From assembly GCF_907164915.1 (NCBI RefSeq), contig NC_061867.1:33229751-33293750 (forward strand): a stretch of DNA of 64,000 nucleotides, in the 5' to 3' direction. The notes under the pieces are model-generated. The model was not told where the DNA came from and ran no database searches. It was given only the letters and a program-made list of their open reading frames with translations. Position numbers and translations under genes: made by a program. Positions 11,904 through 23,057 of this stretch are shown one piece after another (position 1 is the first letter of the stretch; each line of letters starts with the position of its first letter). This DNA comes from Impatiens glandulifera (taxonomy: Eukaryota; Streptophyta; Magnoliopsida; Ericales; Balsaminaceae).

Positions 11904-12548
11904 ATGGTGAACAAGAAAATTACTTTGGGTCATTGTACATTGCAGGTGGATTTTCCATCGGTCTACACTTTCGATCAACCGGAAGTGGTGGATATGTTCA
12001 GAACCCTAGAATATTCTGGGTTGAGGAAGTATCTCGGTGGTCCTTTCATATTCTATGAGAAAGAAGTTCGCGAGTTCTTCAAATCTACAACTATGGTGGG
12101 TGAATCCATCGTAGCAACCGTCAACGGCGTGGAATTTTCTTTCGATGAAACTGTATATGCGGAGTTCTTTGAACTTCCGACGGAGGGGAACTCTTTCGAC
12201 TTGATTCTTTCATCAGAAGTCATGCAAGAGATGAAGAAGACCTTTTCTGTCGATGGGTGGATGATCCATGTAAATGGAAACAAGAAGGTCCTTAAACCTC
12301 ATTTCATTCTGCTGAACGACGTGGTAACAAAAGCGCTCCAAGGGAAATCTGGCTCCTTCCATCTCTATAGTCAAGACCGTTTCGACTATATGTGCGCAAT
12401 CTTAAAGGGCATCCAGGTAAACTGGGCATCTACCCTTTTCCAGAACCTCTGCTTTTCGATCTGTCAAGCAAACAAGGAAAGCATATTCCGGCGCCGCTCA
12501 TCACTACTGTATCTGAATTATAAGAAGAAATTTAGAAAAAGATGTTGA
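11904..12548 (+). CDS. Accessory ORF of copia element (ORF-X family), copy A
   Basis: A 214-residue frame from ATG 11904 (context AAAAATGGTG) to a TGA stop. I do not know its function. Residues about 10-45 read LQVDFPSVYTF, then PEVVDMFRTLEYSGLRKYL. Next come EVREFF, ESIVATVNGVEFSF and FFELPTEG. Near the C-terminus comes QVNWASTLFQN. The same framework (F-x-S-x-Y, EV-x-x-MF, SGLR-x-x-L, EFF, LP-x-EG, VNW) occurs in the frame at 25376-26113 of the complete copia element. The last 30 or so residues (ICQANKESIFRRRSS onward) do not align with that relative, so the C-terminus may be a replacement. No membrane segment or signal peptide is seen. It is open in both copies although the adjacent gag has several stops. 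From memory it resembles retroelement-associated proteins predicted in Lamiales. Confidence 0.7.
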   Translation: MVNKKITLGHCTLQVDFPSVYTFDQPEVVDMFRTLEYSGLRKYLGGPFIFYEKEVREFFKSTTMVGESIVATVNGVEFSFDETVYAEFFELPTEGNSFDLILSSEVMQEMKKTFSVDGWMIHVNGNKKVLKPHFILLNDVVTKALQGKSGSFHLYSQDRFDYMCAILKGIQVNWASTLFQNLCFSICQANKESIFRRRSSLLYLNYKKKFRKRC

Positions 12549-13711
12549 TAATTGAAATTAAGAATGGTAGATAGATGGATACCATAACCGAGAGTCATGG
12601 AAGCTAAGATGGCTCAAGAGAGGGCATATTTGTTCCATTTTTTAGGTTTGATTTCCGGGTCGCCATTTTATCATGCTTTTTACTGTCATTCATCTCTGTG
12701 TGTTTTTGTGTGTGAGAGAGAATGGTTCATGATTCATATAAATATATGAATGCTTAAATATGAATTGATTGATTATTTGTAAATAAGTCAGTTTAATGTA
12801 TCCTTTTCAAATAAAAATATGTTTTTTTATCCATCCCGACTTTAGCAAAGACGGACTTGAGTTTATACAACAAAATAAATAAATAGATAAATATATTATT
12901 TTATAAGAGACAAAATATTAAGAATAGTGTTTGTATTGTTGTTTAAGATTTCTAGAATAGAGTGCTATTGTAAAATGTCTTAAATAAAGTGGAACTTATA
13001 ACAAGATCGTGATACGGTTGAGTTTTGTCATCCTAGTTGGAGAGACCCAATTTAGTGTGGACATTATTCAAACCGATTTTATAGAATAATAAGAGAGAGA
13101 GAGCAGAGCAAAAATAGATTCAGGGGTTTGAGGTAATAGCTGAAGAAGATTTTTGTTTGTCAGAGTTTGCACAGTTTGATTGACTTCAAACGTTGACAAT
13201 TTGTTGGTTATTTCTGTGACTGTGACTACGTTCTGAACGGTGAAGATTTGTTTTCTCATGCTTCTAAGTCAAAGAAGAGAAACTAAAATTATAAAATTCA
13301 ATTTCATTTTGTTTTGCTCATCTTTATACTCAATTAGTTATGAGAGTGTTCTATTTAAAAAATATATATTTTTTCCTAAGTGATCACGTAAATAAATATA
13401 TATATATATATATATATATAACTACACAATATTTGGACTATTATGAATATAAATTTTTATATAATAATTGTTTTTGTTACCTATTATAAAGCCCGAGAAA
13501 GAGTGTTTACCTTGATAATGCATGCAGGATATTCTCTCTATTCTAGAGACTATCTAAGAACTTTTGCGAGCAATATGTTCAACAACAACAAACAACATGA
13601 AAACCGATGCCTAGCCATTCTCGATGTCAGTTTTAAGGTTTCAAAGACAAAATTATGGACGGACGAACCTTAAGGTTTGAGATGTCATAAGCGGAAAAAT
13701 TATACTAGTTT
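12549..13711. other. Unassigned DNA downstream of the accessory ORF, with a TA microsatellite
   Basis: There is no convincing gene. The part 12560-12850 looks like a 3' UTR or transposon tail (T-rich, TGTGTGTGAGAGAG). A (TA)n run sits at about 13398-13422 and is shorter in copy B (52345-52363). Short frames at 13068-13259 (minus) and 13443-13673 (plus) have no recognisable domain, and the second is interrupted in copy B. Confidence 0.5.
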
Positions 13712-14356
13712 TTTTTAAGAAAACAAAATAATATCATTAAATAAAAGATTACAAGAGTTCAGGATTCAAGCAGAACAAGTCTTTGCTAAAAATGAATGAA
13801 CCAACAAGATGAAAACATAAAAAAATAATCAAAATGGAAATAAAAGTGAATGACACAAACAACGAAGTTTAAAGCTATTTGAAATTAGAAGTAAGAGTGA
13901 CTTTCTAATATGCAATCAATTTTTTCACAAATCAACCAACTTTTTCACAAGTGAGAATTCGCCTCAACGTTCGAATGAGTGAGTATCCATCAAAGATAAT
14001 TTCATTCCAAATGAACTCCATATCATTTTGAACCCTTGAAAATGTTCTTGTGTTCCTCTCCATCCAAATATGATAAACAATGTTTGTAAAGAAGCACTTA
14101 AAGACATTTGAACTAAAGTCATTACTCTTTGTCTTAATGATTGTCATTTTCTTGATATCAGTCCATTCTTTTGGGAAGTTGAGGAGAACTTACCCCAAAA
14201 CAAGGAAGCAAATGAGCAGTCCCTAAAAAAATGGTCAATGATCTCTTTATTTTCCAAAGTAATGAGAAGCAAATGCTTTTGTATTATTATTAATAAAAAC
14301 AAATAATATAGTTTGTTATATATTAGGTTAATACATGTTGCCCAAAGTTCAAACAT
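13712..14356 (-). pseudogene. 5'-truncated LINE (L1-type) 3' end, copy A
   Basis: On the minus strand two frames read ENKEIIDHFFRDCSFASLFW and then VYHIWMERNTRTFSR...IWNEIIFDGYSLIRTLR. These are the zf-RVT zinc-binding block and C-terminal tail that end plant L1-type ORF2 proteins. They are separated by a frameshift near 14145. The plus-strand T-run (TTTTTTTT) near 13712 is the poly(A) tail of a minus-strand insertion. Only the 3' end is present, as expected of incomplete reverse transcription. Confidence 0.75.
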
Positions 14357-14436
14357 TTTTAGTGTATTTTCTTTTGTGCCCTTGAGAGAGGTGTGGTCCT
14401 AGGACACATAGTTGAAGGTCGGCCATGGGTGGACAT

Positions 14437-16324
14437 TAGGGGTGAACATATCTTGGGTTGACTTAAACTCCAACTATAACCTAAACTCAAAATATTAATT
14501 TGGGTAAGTTAAGTTGAGTATGGATTGGGTTTAATTTGGGTTGGGTTAGGATTACCCAATTACCCAAATTTAATCAATTTAATTTAATTCTCTATTATCA
14601 ATCCAATATAAATTAACCATCTTCCAACTCTAATATACTCTCTTGATTTTTACTACGTTGATCTCCATTACAGTCAAATATAAAAATAATTGAAAATTTT
14701 AAAACTCATTAGTAATATATTTATTAATTATAGTCCAACCATACGGAACAAACAAAACACTATTATTTTAAAGCTCTTTAATGAATTAACTTATTTATGA
14801 AAATTAACAGAGTTTACCATATTCAAGATTGTATTTATTATGAATGATTTAAATATTATTTAAATAATCCATATTAATCTCACCTATTATTTCTTCAACT
14901 AATTTAGTAATTAAAATATATAAATAATTTATAAATAATCAAAATTATGTTAAGCGGATCAAAAAATGTATAATAACGTCAAATTCATATTAGATGGAGC
15001 AAAAAACAAATTAAACTGACCAATAATATTAAATTTGTCACAAGTGTGTTAAACATGTCAAAATATGTTAAACATATCAACATGTGTCAAATGTGTCAAA
15101 ACGTGTTAGACGTACCAAAAACATGATAAATGTGTCAAAACATGTTAAAAATGCCAAAAATGTGTTAAACGTTCCAAAAACGTGTTAAAGCTGTCAAATC
15201 GTGTTAAACGTGCCAAAACGTGCCAAAAACGTGTTATACTTGTCAAATCGTGTTAAACGTGCCAAAAACGTGTTATATTTGTCAAATCGTGTTAAACGTG
15301 TCAAAACGTGTTAAACGTGTCAAAACGTGTTAAACGTTTCAAAAATGTGTTAAACTTGTCAAATCGTGTTAAACGTGCCAAAACGTGTTAAACGTGCCAA
15401 AAACATGTTAAACTTGTCAAATCGTGTGAAACGTGCTAAAACGTGCCAAAATGTGTTAAATTTGTTAAAAGCGTTTTAAACGTGCCAAAGCGTGTTAAGC
15501 ATGCCAAAAATAGGTTAAACATGCCAAATCGTGTTAAACGTGCCATAAATGTGTTAAACGTGCCAAAAACATATTTAAACGTGTCAAAAACATGTTAAAC
15601 TTATTCAAAACTTGTTTAAACATGCTAAAAACGTGTTTAAACGTGTCAAACGTGTTAAACGTGCCAAAAATGTGTTAAACATATTAAAAACTTTTTTAAA
15701 CGTGCCAAATCGTGTTAAACGTGCCATAAACGTGTTAAACGTGACAAAAACATGTTTAAACGTGTCAAACGTGTTAAATTTATCAAAAACTTGTTTAAAT
15801 GTGCCAAAAACGTATTTTTTTGGGGAAAGTGTCAAAAATATATTAAACGCGTGAAAATGTGTTACACATGTCAAAAACGTGTTAAACGTGCCAAAACGTG
15901 TTAAACATGTCAAAAATGTGTTAAACGTGCCAAAACTTGTGAAACGTGCAAAAACGTGTTAAACGTGCCAAAAACGTGTGAAATGGATTAAAACGAGTTA
16001 CAAATTTATTAAAACTAACAACGTGTTAAGCGAGACAAAACATGTCAAACGAATCAAATATTAGTTAAACGAGTTAAAAACGTGTTGAATAAGTCAAAAA
16101 TATATTAAAGTAGGTAAAATGAATCAAATAATTGTTAAACGAATCAAAATATGTTAACCGGGACAAAAATGTGTTAAATATTAAACAAGTAAAAAAATAT
16201 AATAAATGTGTTACAAACTAAAATATAGTTTGAGTTACCCAATCTATATTATTCATTAATATGGGTTGGATAATGGGTAATTTAGGTTGAATATGATTTG
16301 GATTTACCCATTTGCACCTCCCTA
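14437..16324. mobile_element. Possible non-autonomous hAT-like element carrying a minisatellite, copy A
   Basis: The left end reads TAGGGGTGAACATATCTTGG; the right end, reverse-complemented, reads TAGGGAGGTGCAAATGGG. Subterminal GGGTTGGGTTA and TTACCCAA motifs face each other, as in many plant hAT-derived elements. The flanking 8 bp (GTGGACAT and ATACTAAT) do not match, so insertion cannot be proved. The interior is almost entirely the 18-20 bp minisatellite. Confidence 0.35.
14942..16205 (+). repeat. Degenerate 18-20 bp minisatellite (CGTGTTAAACGTGCCAAAA), copy A
   Basis: Head-to-tail variants of aCGTGTTAAACGTGCCAAAA run for about 1.25 kb, with alternative words ACTTGTCAAATCGTGTTAAA, CGTGCCATAAA and ACATGTTAAAC. 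The unit itself is built of two related half-units (GTGTTAAAC and GTGCCAAAA). In copy B the array is about 475 bp longer, so it has changed length since the duplication. Open frames through it are repeat translations, not genes. Confidence 0.9.
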
Positions 16325-16439
16325 ATACTAATTATATTTAAAAAAGAATATACACTAATTACGACAGAAATAACATTATCATATCCTACTTAATACATAT
16401 TTGTGTTATCTATATTTTTTTATTTTTTTAATATTAAAG

Positions 16440-18832
16440 TTTATATTTTTTTTGGGAAAAAGGTTTAACACCATTTCATTAAAAAGCTCAAAAGTGGGAG
16501 GGGTCAATAATCAAAACAAGACAAACCCTAGTTTTGATTGTAAGATGACAAACAAAAGACCTAAAAGTTTCTGAATGGTGGCAGTCAAATCACATTACAA
16601 AACACAGATTAAAATGAATAAAGACTACAATCTAGATATCACAACCTATGTTGTCTCCATATCCGCATTTTGACCATATTTCCTTCTTCTATGTCCCAAT
16701 CTTCTCGCGTTCTTCATGAAGGGAGATTCAATTGAAGCAGATGATGATGTATGTCTGCTCTTATTGTTTTATCTTCCTCTATATGAACTCGTACTAATAT
16801 AGTAAAATGTATTGTTTTTCAGGATTTCAAGGTTTTTGTCACTACTTTTCTCTACTTTAGTTTTCCGTGTTAGAAGATTAACAAACTTAGTTTTCTTCTC
16901 CTTTGTTGTATCTTTGCTTCCATCTTCTACATCTTCCTCTTCCTTACATTTAGGTTTATCTTTTTCAGAATCCCCAGTTTCATCAATTTCCTTTCCTTTC
17001 TTACTTCCCTCTTCTTGAGTTTGATTTCCATTTGTTCCTTCATCCGAATTCTAAACATCTTTCTCTTTGGTATTGCTTTCTTTTGCTGCTTGTTTTTCCA
17101 CAACTGTTTCATTTGTACTAGGAACCTTTTGTTGTTTGGCTTCTCCATTCTGCATTTGTTGTTCCTGGTTTGCTTTATGGTTGGCCATTAATTTAGGGCA
17201 TCTCATTATAGAATGTTTAAAGGTATTGTAGTTCACGCATATGTACGGTCGCCATTCATAGTGTATGCCCATCTTGGTAGCATTTCCTTTTCGATCCACC
17301 ACTGTAATTTCGTTGTGGAGAACGCTTATGGGTTGAACTTCAACGCTCATCCTAGCATATGTGAGATTTTTGTTTTCCTCAGTGATTTTGTCCATGTATA
17401 GCGGGTTTCCTAGAAAGCTAGAGAAATGGCTTAAGGCTTTTGCTTTGTACATATGGGGGGATATATCGCAAATTGAATCAGATTTGCACTATTTCTTTTG
17501 GAATATTGACATAGCTTGTACCCTCCTTTCATTTTTCGAGCTTCATGCATTCTTTCTCCACGTGTGTATGTCTCAACTCTAAAATTTTCTCAAGATTAGC
17601 CTCTTGATTGAATTTCAGGAAATACATGCCATGACTGTTAGAGGTGACCTTCATTAGACCTTCTTTTCTCAATTGATTCATGAGTTCTTCCTTGGTGGCA
17701 TCAAACGTGGCAGATTCTTTCCCAATTGATTACCCTCTATCAAATGTTCCCATGATCGAACGCATTTTTCTTCCACGTCTGATGGTAGCTTGAACTCAAA
17801 TGGATTTTCGAGTTTTTCCACCTTTGATTTGAACGCACCCAGGAAAATCTGTCCATTTTTTGGTATTTTGTTTTCACTTTTTTTGCTAAGTTTTGACCCT
17901 GCTTTGTGTCTGGATTCTTTTTCCAGATTTGATTAACCTTACAATTTGGGTTTTTCTTCAGAGTATAAACCTTTGTCTTGGTACATTTTGTCAACTCTTT
18001 CATTGTGTTGACGGGCCAACTAACAATAATGTCATACTCCTCTTTTTTTAGAAGGTTCCAATCTTGGAGGTAGTGCAGGTTTACCTAAATAGTGATTTGT
18101 TGAGCCCTTTCTTTGTTGAGAATCATTTTTCCATTCTTAGCTTGCATCAGCATCCTTAAAATTTGGTTTCTCAGCATTTTGAGGTTTGTCCTCTCATTAA
18201 AACCAACCCTCCATTTGCCTTTTTCCTTCTCTTCGGTTTCCCCTATTTCCACTGCTTTCTTATTTACTGCATTATTCTGACACTTGTTTCCAACCCTGAT
18301 TTCTTCTAGACCAGCACTATTTTCCTTTTGTTCCTCTGTAATTTCCTTCTTCTTGCTAGCCGCCTTTGTTTTATTTTTGCTTTCTTTATTTTCGCCTTTG
18401 TTTTATTTTTTCGGATTGATTCTGATTCCCAAAAGAATCAACAACAAATTTATTTGAAAAAGTTTGTTTATTTGGGCAAATAGTATGTATTTCATTTTTG
18501 CTCTGATCTCCGTTGACATTCATCTTAACAGAATTACCGAATGCTATAGTGGAAGAAGGCATACCTGTATATTTTATAGAGTTGACATTTATGCTCTTGC
18601 TCACGAATTTACATGTGTCATCTTTTTCTTCTTTAATCAGAGTGTCTTTGTTTTTATGAGACGTAATGGGGTATGTGCCCATATTTCCTTCCTGTTGGTT
18701 ATCTGCATCCTGGACTTTATTTGGGTGAGTGGAGCAGGAATTTGATACCTCAAATGTCTGTTTAAGAGAATTGGTCAGGCTTGATCCAAAGGTTGACAAA
18801 GAAGAAAGATTCCCTATTACAGAAGCTTTCAT
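16440..18832 (-). pseudogene. LINE ORF1-like gene remnant (DUF4283 and degenerate zinc knuckle), copy A
   Basis: On the minus strand a first open part (ATG 18832 to 18386, 148 residues) reads MKASVIGNLSSLSTFGSSL followed by low-complexity Asn/Ser/Lys sequence. Broken frames after it show SYHQTW- and KEELMNQLRKEG-type segments. The part at about 17452-17051 reads ALSHFSSFLGNPLYMDKIT, LTYARMSVEVQP, and EWRPYICVN...HSIMRCPK. That is a DUF4283 domain followed by a CCHC knuckle in which the second Cys is Tyr. A Lys/Glu-rich tail follows. A T-run near 16448-16456 next to TTAATGAAATGGTGTTAAA (read on the minus strand) looks like a LINE 3' end. No RT domain is present between, so this is an ORF1-only derivative or a deleted LINE. 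Confidence 0.6.
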
Positions 18833-18949
18833 TTTCCTGATTCGAAATGGCAAAAACAGACGGATTCAAACAACGACGTTTATCGCGATGCGCGATTAGA
18901 ACGGTTGAAACCCTAGCGACGCTTGTGAATGATTCAACTAGGGTTTCCA

Positions 18950-19255
18950 TGACACTATCGATCGTGTCGTTCGTGGCGATCGTGTCGTTTGTGCCGATCT
19001 TGACTTCGATTGTGCGGTATTGACTGTGCCGCTCGTGCCGCGACGAATACAACGAAGCGCGATCTGTACGATTGAAACTCTAGTAGCGCTTGCGAAACAG
19101 GAGATTCTGTGGCTATGTCAATCATGCCATTTTTGTGAATCGTGTCGTTCGCGACGATCGTGCCGTTCGTGACGATCGTGCCGTTGATTATGTTGTGTCA
19201 ACTATGTTGATCGTGCCGTCGATTGTGATGTGTCAACCGTGCACGATCGTATCTC
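18950..19255 (+). repeat. GC-rich GATCGTGCCGTTCGTG degenerate repeat, copy A
   Basis: Words GATCGTGTCGTT, GTGGCGATCGTG, GACGATCGTGCCG and GTTGATCGTGCC recur for about 300 bp in an otherwise AT-rich region. It lies upstream of the LINE ORF1-like start and downstream of the NAC gene. It may be the 5' UTR/promoter of the LINE-like unit. The 96-codon frame across it (19052-18762, minus) is repeat-driven and not called as a gene. Confidence 0.7.
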
Positions 19256-19666
19256 CATAGGTTTTCTCTCATATCTTTAAAGTTTATATTCATAAATCTT
19301 CAAAAGTGTTTTTTAAATATCTTCAATTTATTAAAAATGCAATTAAAGTAGTGTCACCTTAAGTAAAATCATAATTGATATTCTTATAAACATTTTTGTC
19401 CTTTTCATTTCAATGAACTATTTGACCATTAAGCAACATTACAGTTAATAATATGTTGTCTAAGTGCATAAACAAACAAACAATACTTACTGTAGATTAT
19501 ATAATGAAAGATGAATAATTTTCCATTGAATATTATCATACTATTTACCAATAACAATTGAAATAATGGAACAAAACCAAATATCCTCTTGACAAAATTT
19601 TACTCTAAAGTTATAATACAAGTTATAATACAGAGATTAATCCTATCCTATGTCCTAACCCCAGCT
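19256..19666. other. Intergenic DNA / NAC 3' flank, copy A
   Basis: About 400 bp of AT-rich DNA without a gene. It includes the downstream flank of the NAC gene, whose polyadenylation region would lie at about 19470-19660. It differs from copy B by about one base, although it is non-coding. Confidence 0.6.
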
Positions 19667-20725
19667 TCAAATGAGTGAACAATTAAGCAAATCAGAGAAA
19701 CCTCCACCGTTGAAATGACCATTCCACTCATCCAAGAATTCTAATCCAGCAAATATATCATTTTCATCATCCCCTCCTCCTCCATGACCATGAGCATCAA
19801 CAAATATGTCATGATTTATAGCATTCCCTCCTCCTCCTATAGCAGCAGCAGCAGGTACATGATCAACAACTTCATTGCAAAGAAGATTTTCAGGGTTAAC
19901 AGGGGAGGATGAGCCATGATCATCTTCAACACAAGAATGAAGTTTCGACGAAGACGACGACGAGGAGGATTGATTCAAGAAGACTTCTGCAATGGTGTCA
20001 TCGTCCCATTCTTCATCGTTAATTGGTGCTCCATGTTGTTCACCGTTTTTAGGGCCTAAACCACTCTTCTTGAACAATTTGCATACAACATACGAATCCT
20101 ATATGTAAGTAAGAAGAAAAGACGGAGAATTTAGAAAACACGAATCAACAGAATTGTAAATGTACATGAATACATACATACATAAAAACATACATACATA
20201 CCAGATCAACAACCCCTGCAGCAGTCAATGAAGGATCTTGATGAATTCTATATTCATGAATGATCCAATCCGTTCTTTCCCCTTTGGGAGCATGACCAAG
20301 GTGAAAAACCAGAGTTTTGATCATCCCAACAACAACAGTTTCCCCCCTGCTCCCCCCATTCTTCTGCCGAACATTCCTATCCTTTCCGGTAGATTTCCAA
20401 TATCCCTTTTCGGTAGAACGTTTTGCCCTTACTCCACTTGAATACTTTTTCACCTTAGGACAAAAGAAATACCATTCTTGATCGCTACTCTTCCAGCAAG
20501 CTTTATCTGAAGAAGATAAGATATTTAGTAATTAATCAAGACACCCAGAAGAAGATGATCAAATTAAGTACTCGTGTACGTACCTGGAAGATCCCATGGA
20601 ACGAAATCGTAAATGTTAACTTCAGAAATAACACCCGGAAGTCGTTTCTTCATCATTTTCCTTCTGAGATAATACTTGATCAGTTCGACGTCAGTAGGAT
20701 GGAATCTCATTCCAGGAATACCCAT
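19667..20725 (-). CDS. NAC-domain transcription factor, three exons, copy A
   Basis: Exons are 20725-20584, 20506-20202 and 20098-19667 on the minus strand, all with GT-AG introns, giving 292 residues. The NAC domain fills residues 1 to about 155: [17 protein letters not shown] (subdomain A), [12 protein letters not shown] then [17 protein letters not shown] (B/C), [12 protein letters not shown] and [11 protein letters not shown] (D), [11 protein letters not shown], then [13 protein letters not shown] (E). The C-terminal half carries [20 protein letters not shown], an eight-serine run, Gly-rich stretches and an acidic end, a plausible activation region. The GPKNGEQ-GAP block recalls the NAC078/NAC082-type clade; I cannot name the orthologue. 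No C-terminal membrane segment is seen. Intron 1 is phase 1 and intron 2 phase 0. It acts in the nucleus as a DNA-binding dimer, by family knowledge. Confidence 0.9.
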
Positions 20726-22019
20726 TATTGATATCGCAAGTTGTCCGAACTAGAGTCTGAAGATTGATTGATCGATCGAAGATTCAATTCCAAAATCACG
20801 AAACAACGAATTCTTCAGAAGGAGAACCAAACAAAGAGAAATAGACCGAAAGATCAAGCGACCAAGCGACGGAGGGAGAAGAAAAATATTTACGCGTCAT
20901 TATAACGGTCTTTAAGTTTTTCTTTTTTTTTTTCAAATATATTTACATTTTATTTTTTTATTGTCAATATTTATTACATAAATTAGTTTTAAATATTAGT
21001 TTGTCTGACCATTTTTATTTATATAAAAAATAATAACTAAATGATTTTTAAAATTAATAAATATAAAAATAAACATTTTATTTCATTTTAACATTTTTTT
21101 AATTCATTTATTATTTTAATTTATAATATTATTCATTAACAAATAAGTGTTTATATTATTTGATTTTAATTAGTTTATTATCTGAATGGATATTTATAAC
21201 ATTAATTTTATAATTAAAACGAGTTTCGATTAACGATCTCATTGGTGTTGGTGTATAGTCGCCACAATTTTTTACATTATTAATTCTCTATGTTGTGTTT
21301 TTTAAAATATATATAATATTAATTTTAATTATAAATAAGTATTATAACTAATTTGATAGAGAGTTAAGTCAACCCTTTTTATGTGTTTGTTTTTTATGTT
21401 TTTATTTATTTTTGAATGATATGTCACTTATTTATTATTATTTTTTAATTAATAATATATATTTTTAAAATAATTAATTTATAAAAATACATAATTACTG
21501 TATATATATATAATTAATATTTTCAGTTTTACAAATTAATTTTTTTTTTTGACATCAATGAAAAGATGTAAAGATGAATTAACAACGTATCTAAATCCTA
21601 TTTGTCAATAGGTCGAGATATAATTTGTATATGGTTCAGTTAGAAACACTATCGGTTAATATGTGCGTTAATCGTTCGTACACGATTCCGTCTGTAAATA
21701 TTATTTGTCAATAGCTCAATACATCATTTGTACATTGTTTCACTAAAAACTCTATATGTGGATATTGTGATCGATTTTTTTAAAAAAATATTTTTTTAGA
21801 TCGACTAGTTTGAAAATTCTGGGAAACTCTTTAAAAAATTTATTTTTTTGAAAACGTGAGGGAAATTAATGTGAATGTTTGAAAAATTGAAGTTTTAAAA
21901 ATAAGGCTTTGTAGACAACTCCATATCTTACATTTCCGTCGAATCTGAGAGAGATCGAGAGTTTTTTAATGGAAAGTATGTCATAGGCCTTTTTTTTAAC
22001 TTTTTTTTCAATATTAATT
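20726..22019. other. NAC 5' flank and AT-rich intergenic DNA, copy A
   Basis: The first 160 bp or so (purine-rich on the plus strand: GACCGAAAGATCAAGCG, GGAGGGAGAAGAAAAA) look like the NAC 5' UTR on the minus strand. The remainder is AT-rich with no gene. Unlike the NAC coding region, it differs from copy B by many indels and substitutions. Confidence 0.5.
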
Positions 22020-22440
22020 AACCTCACGACTAGAGAGTCGCCACCTAATTTTAAAAATTAGGAAATTAAGATATGTGAGTTTGGCGTTTGGTTACGTGTG
22101 GGAAATGTTTTTTAGACGCTATGTCCCACAACGCCCCTAAGATCTCTACTAGTTAATTTTGGTCTTTCTTTAAAACATTCTTACGCTTTACATTTTAGAA
22201 AAAAATTAATTATATATTATCCTAGGATCACATAAATCAAAAACTATAATTAAGAAAATAAAAAATATCAATAAAAATAAACCTAAATCTAAAATGTAGA
22301 AGAAAAATAATAATAAATAATAAAATAAAATAAAAAACTATATAAAAATATAAAATAAACAACAACAAAAAAATCTGAAGAATGCAGCAAGCGTCGCTGG
22401 AAAAGCGTCGGCAGCAGCATTGGCCTTTCTTTTTGGTAGA
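22020..22440 (+). other. Tat/Ogre-type gypsy non-coding motif, copy A
   Basis: The sequence AGAGTCGCCACCTAATTTT, then TTAGGAAATTAAG, TTTGGTTACGTGTGGGAAA, and CCCACAACGCCCCTAAGA (22041-22141) follows the conserved AGTCGCCACC...GGTTACGxxxGGGAAGG...CGCCC block that I recall from Ogre/Tat gypsy elements. No gag-pol frame is attached. It also occurs in copy B at about 61421-61532. Confidence 0.4.
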
Positions 22441-23057
22441 ATGACCTTAAAATTCAAACAACACGACCAAGTAACCCGAGACAAGACAAAACCCCATAAT
22501 ATTTTTGGCCAAAACTAATATTAAACAATAATTTATAACAATATAACATAAATATAAGATTTCACCCAAAGGTCACACAAAATATTCCAGATCAATATTT
22601 ACAATTAAGAATATGCATATTTTGATCAATTTTTTTATATTGTTTTTATTTTCAAGCAAAACTATTTAGAATTGTCTAATTTTTTTTATATGTTATTATA
22701 TTTACATCAAATAACATTCCTACAAAAATTCACCTAAACTTGATATGTGCAAAGTTAAGAATAAAAAATCACAAATTAAAAAATATGAAAACATACAAGT
22801 TTTAGGTCAGTTTCAGTTTTTTAATTTATATATACTTGTCAAAACAGTTAAAAAATTTCTGAAATTTTTATATGTTTTCAAAAATATAGTAATTAACATG
22901 CATATAAAATTTCAGCCAAAGGGGAGGTGGAAAAGGTAGAAAACCAAAAATACAAAGTCAAAGATGTAAAGGGTACTTATTTTTTAATCATATTTCGGTT
23001 ATGTCTTTGTTTTGATTTTGAACTTTCTATTTTTGTATTCATGTTACATAAAATACA
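22441..23057. other. AT-rich flank of the copia insertion
   Basis: No gene is visible. The segment 22923-23004 matches copy B up to the LTR at 62389. The remaining 53 bp to the copia insertion are seen only here. Confidence 0.5.

Larger units (their letters stand above)
7314..12548 (+). mobile_element. Pol-less Sirevirus-like copia element, copy A (5' LTR, gag, accessory ORF)
   Basis: The element has a TG-starting 5' LTR (7314-9080), a primer-binding site, a broken gag and an accessory ORF at 11904-12548. The gag reading ends in the Sirevirus-style IWIPK...IWVPK block at about 10890-10938. There the protease-integrase-RT region should start but is absent. No second copy of the LTR start (TGTTGGGTCAAATT) lies downstream, so the 3' LTR is missing or lies beyond a deletion. 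The insertion split the CACTA transposon. Copy B carries the same structure, so pol was lost before the duplication. The right boundary is uncertain. Confidence 0.75.
5771..23004 (+). repeat. Segmental duplication, copy A
   Basis: The 17.2 kb from TCTGTGAGAAAAG at 5771 to TTCGGTTATGT at 23004 is repeated in the same orientation at 44368-62391. The offset is 38597 at the left end, 38963 at the accessory ORF, 39393 at the NAC gene and 39387 at the right end, reflecting indels mainly in the copia LTR and the minisatellite. At the left edge copy A continues through the CACTA transposase, so it keeps the original context. At the right edge the match stops only because copy B is interrupted by another LTR at 62389. 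The true duplication may therefore be longer. Confidence 0.95.

Noticed and set aside
15605..15913. Protein frames of 80-102 codons on both strands in the minisatellite
   Set aside because: They are translations of the CGTGTTAAACGTGCCAAAA repeat, with no homology and not kept in copy B.
14429..16332. Firm call of a hAT element with target duplication
   Set aside because: The 8 bp flanks do not match and terminal similarity is partial, so it is listed only as possible.
18762..19052. 96-codon minus-strand frame (also 58155-58445) as a gene
   Set aside because: Most of it translates the GATCGTG repeat; identity between copies is explained by the conserved tract.
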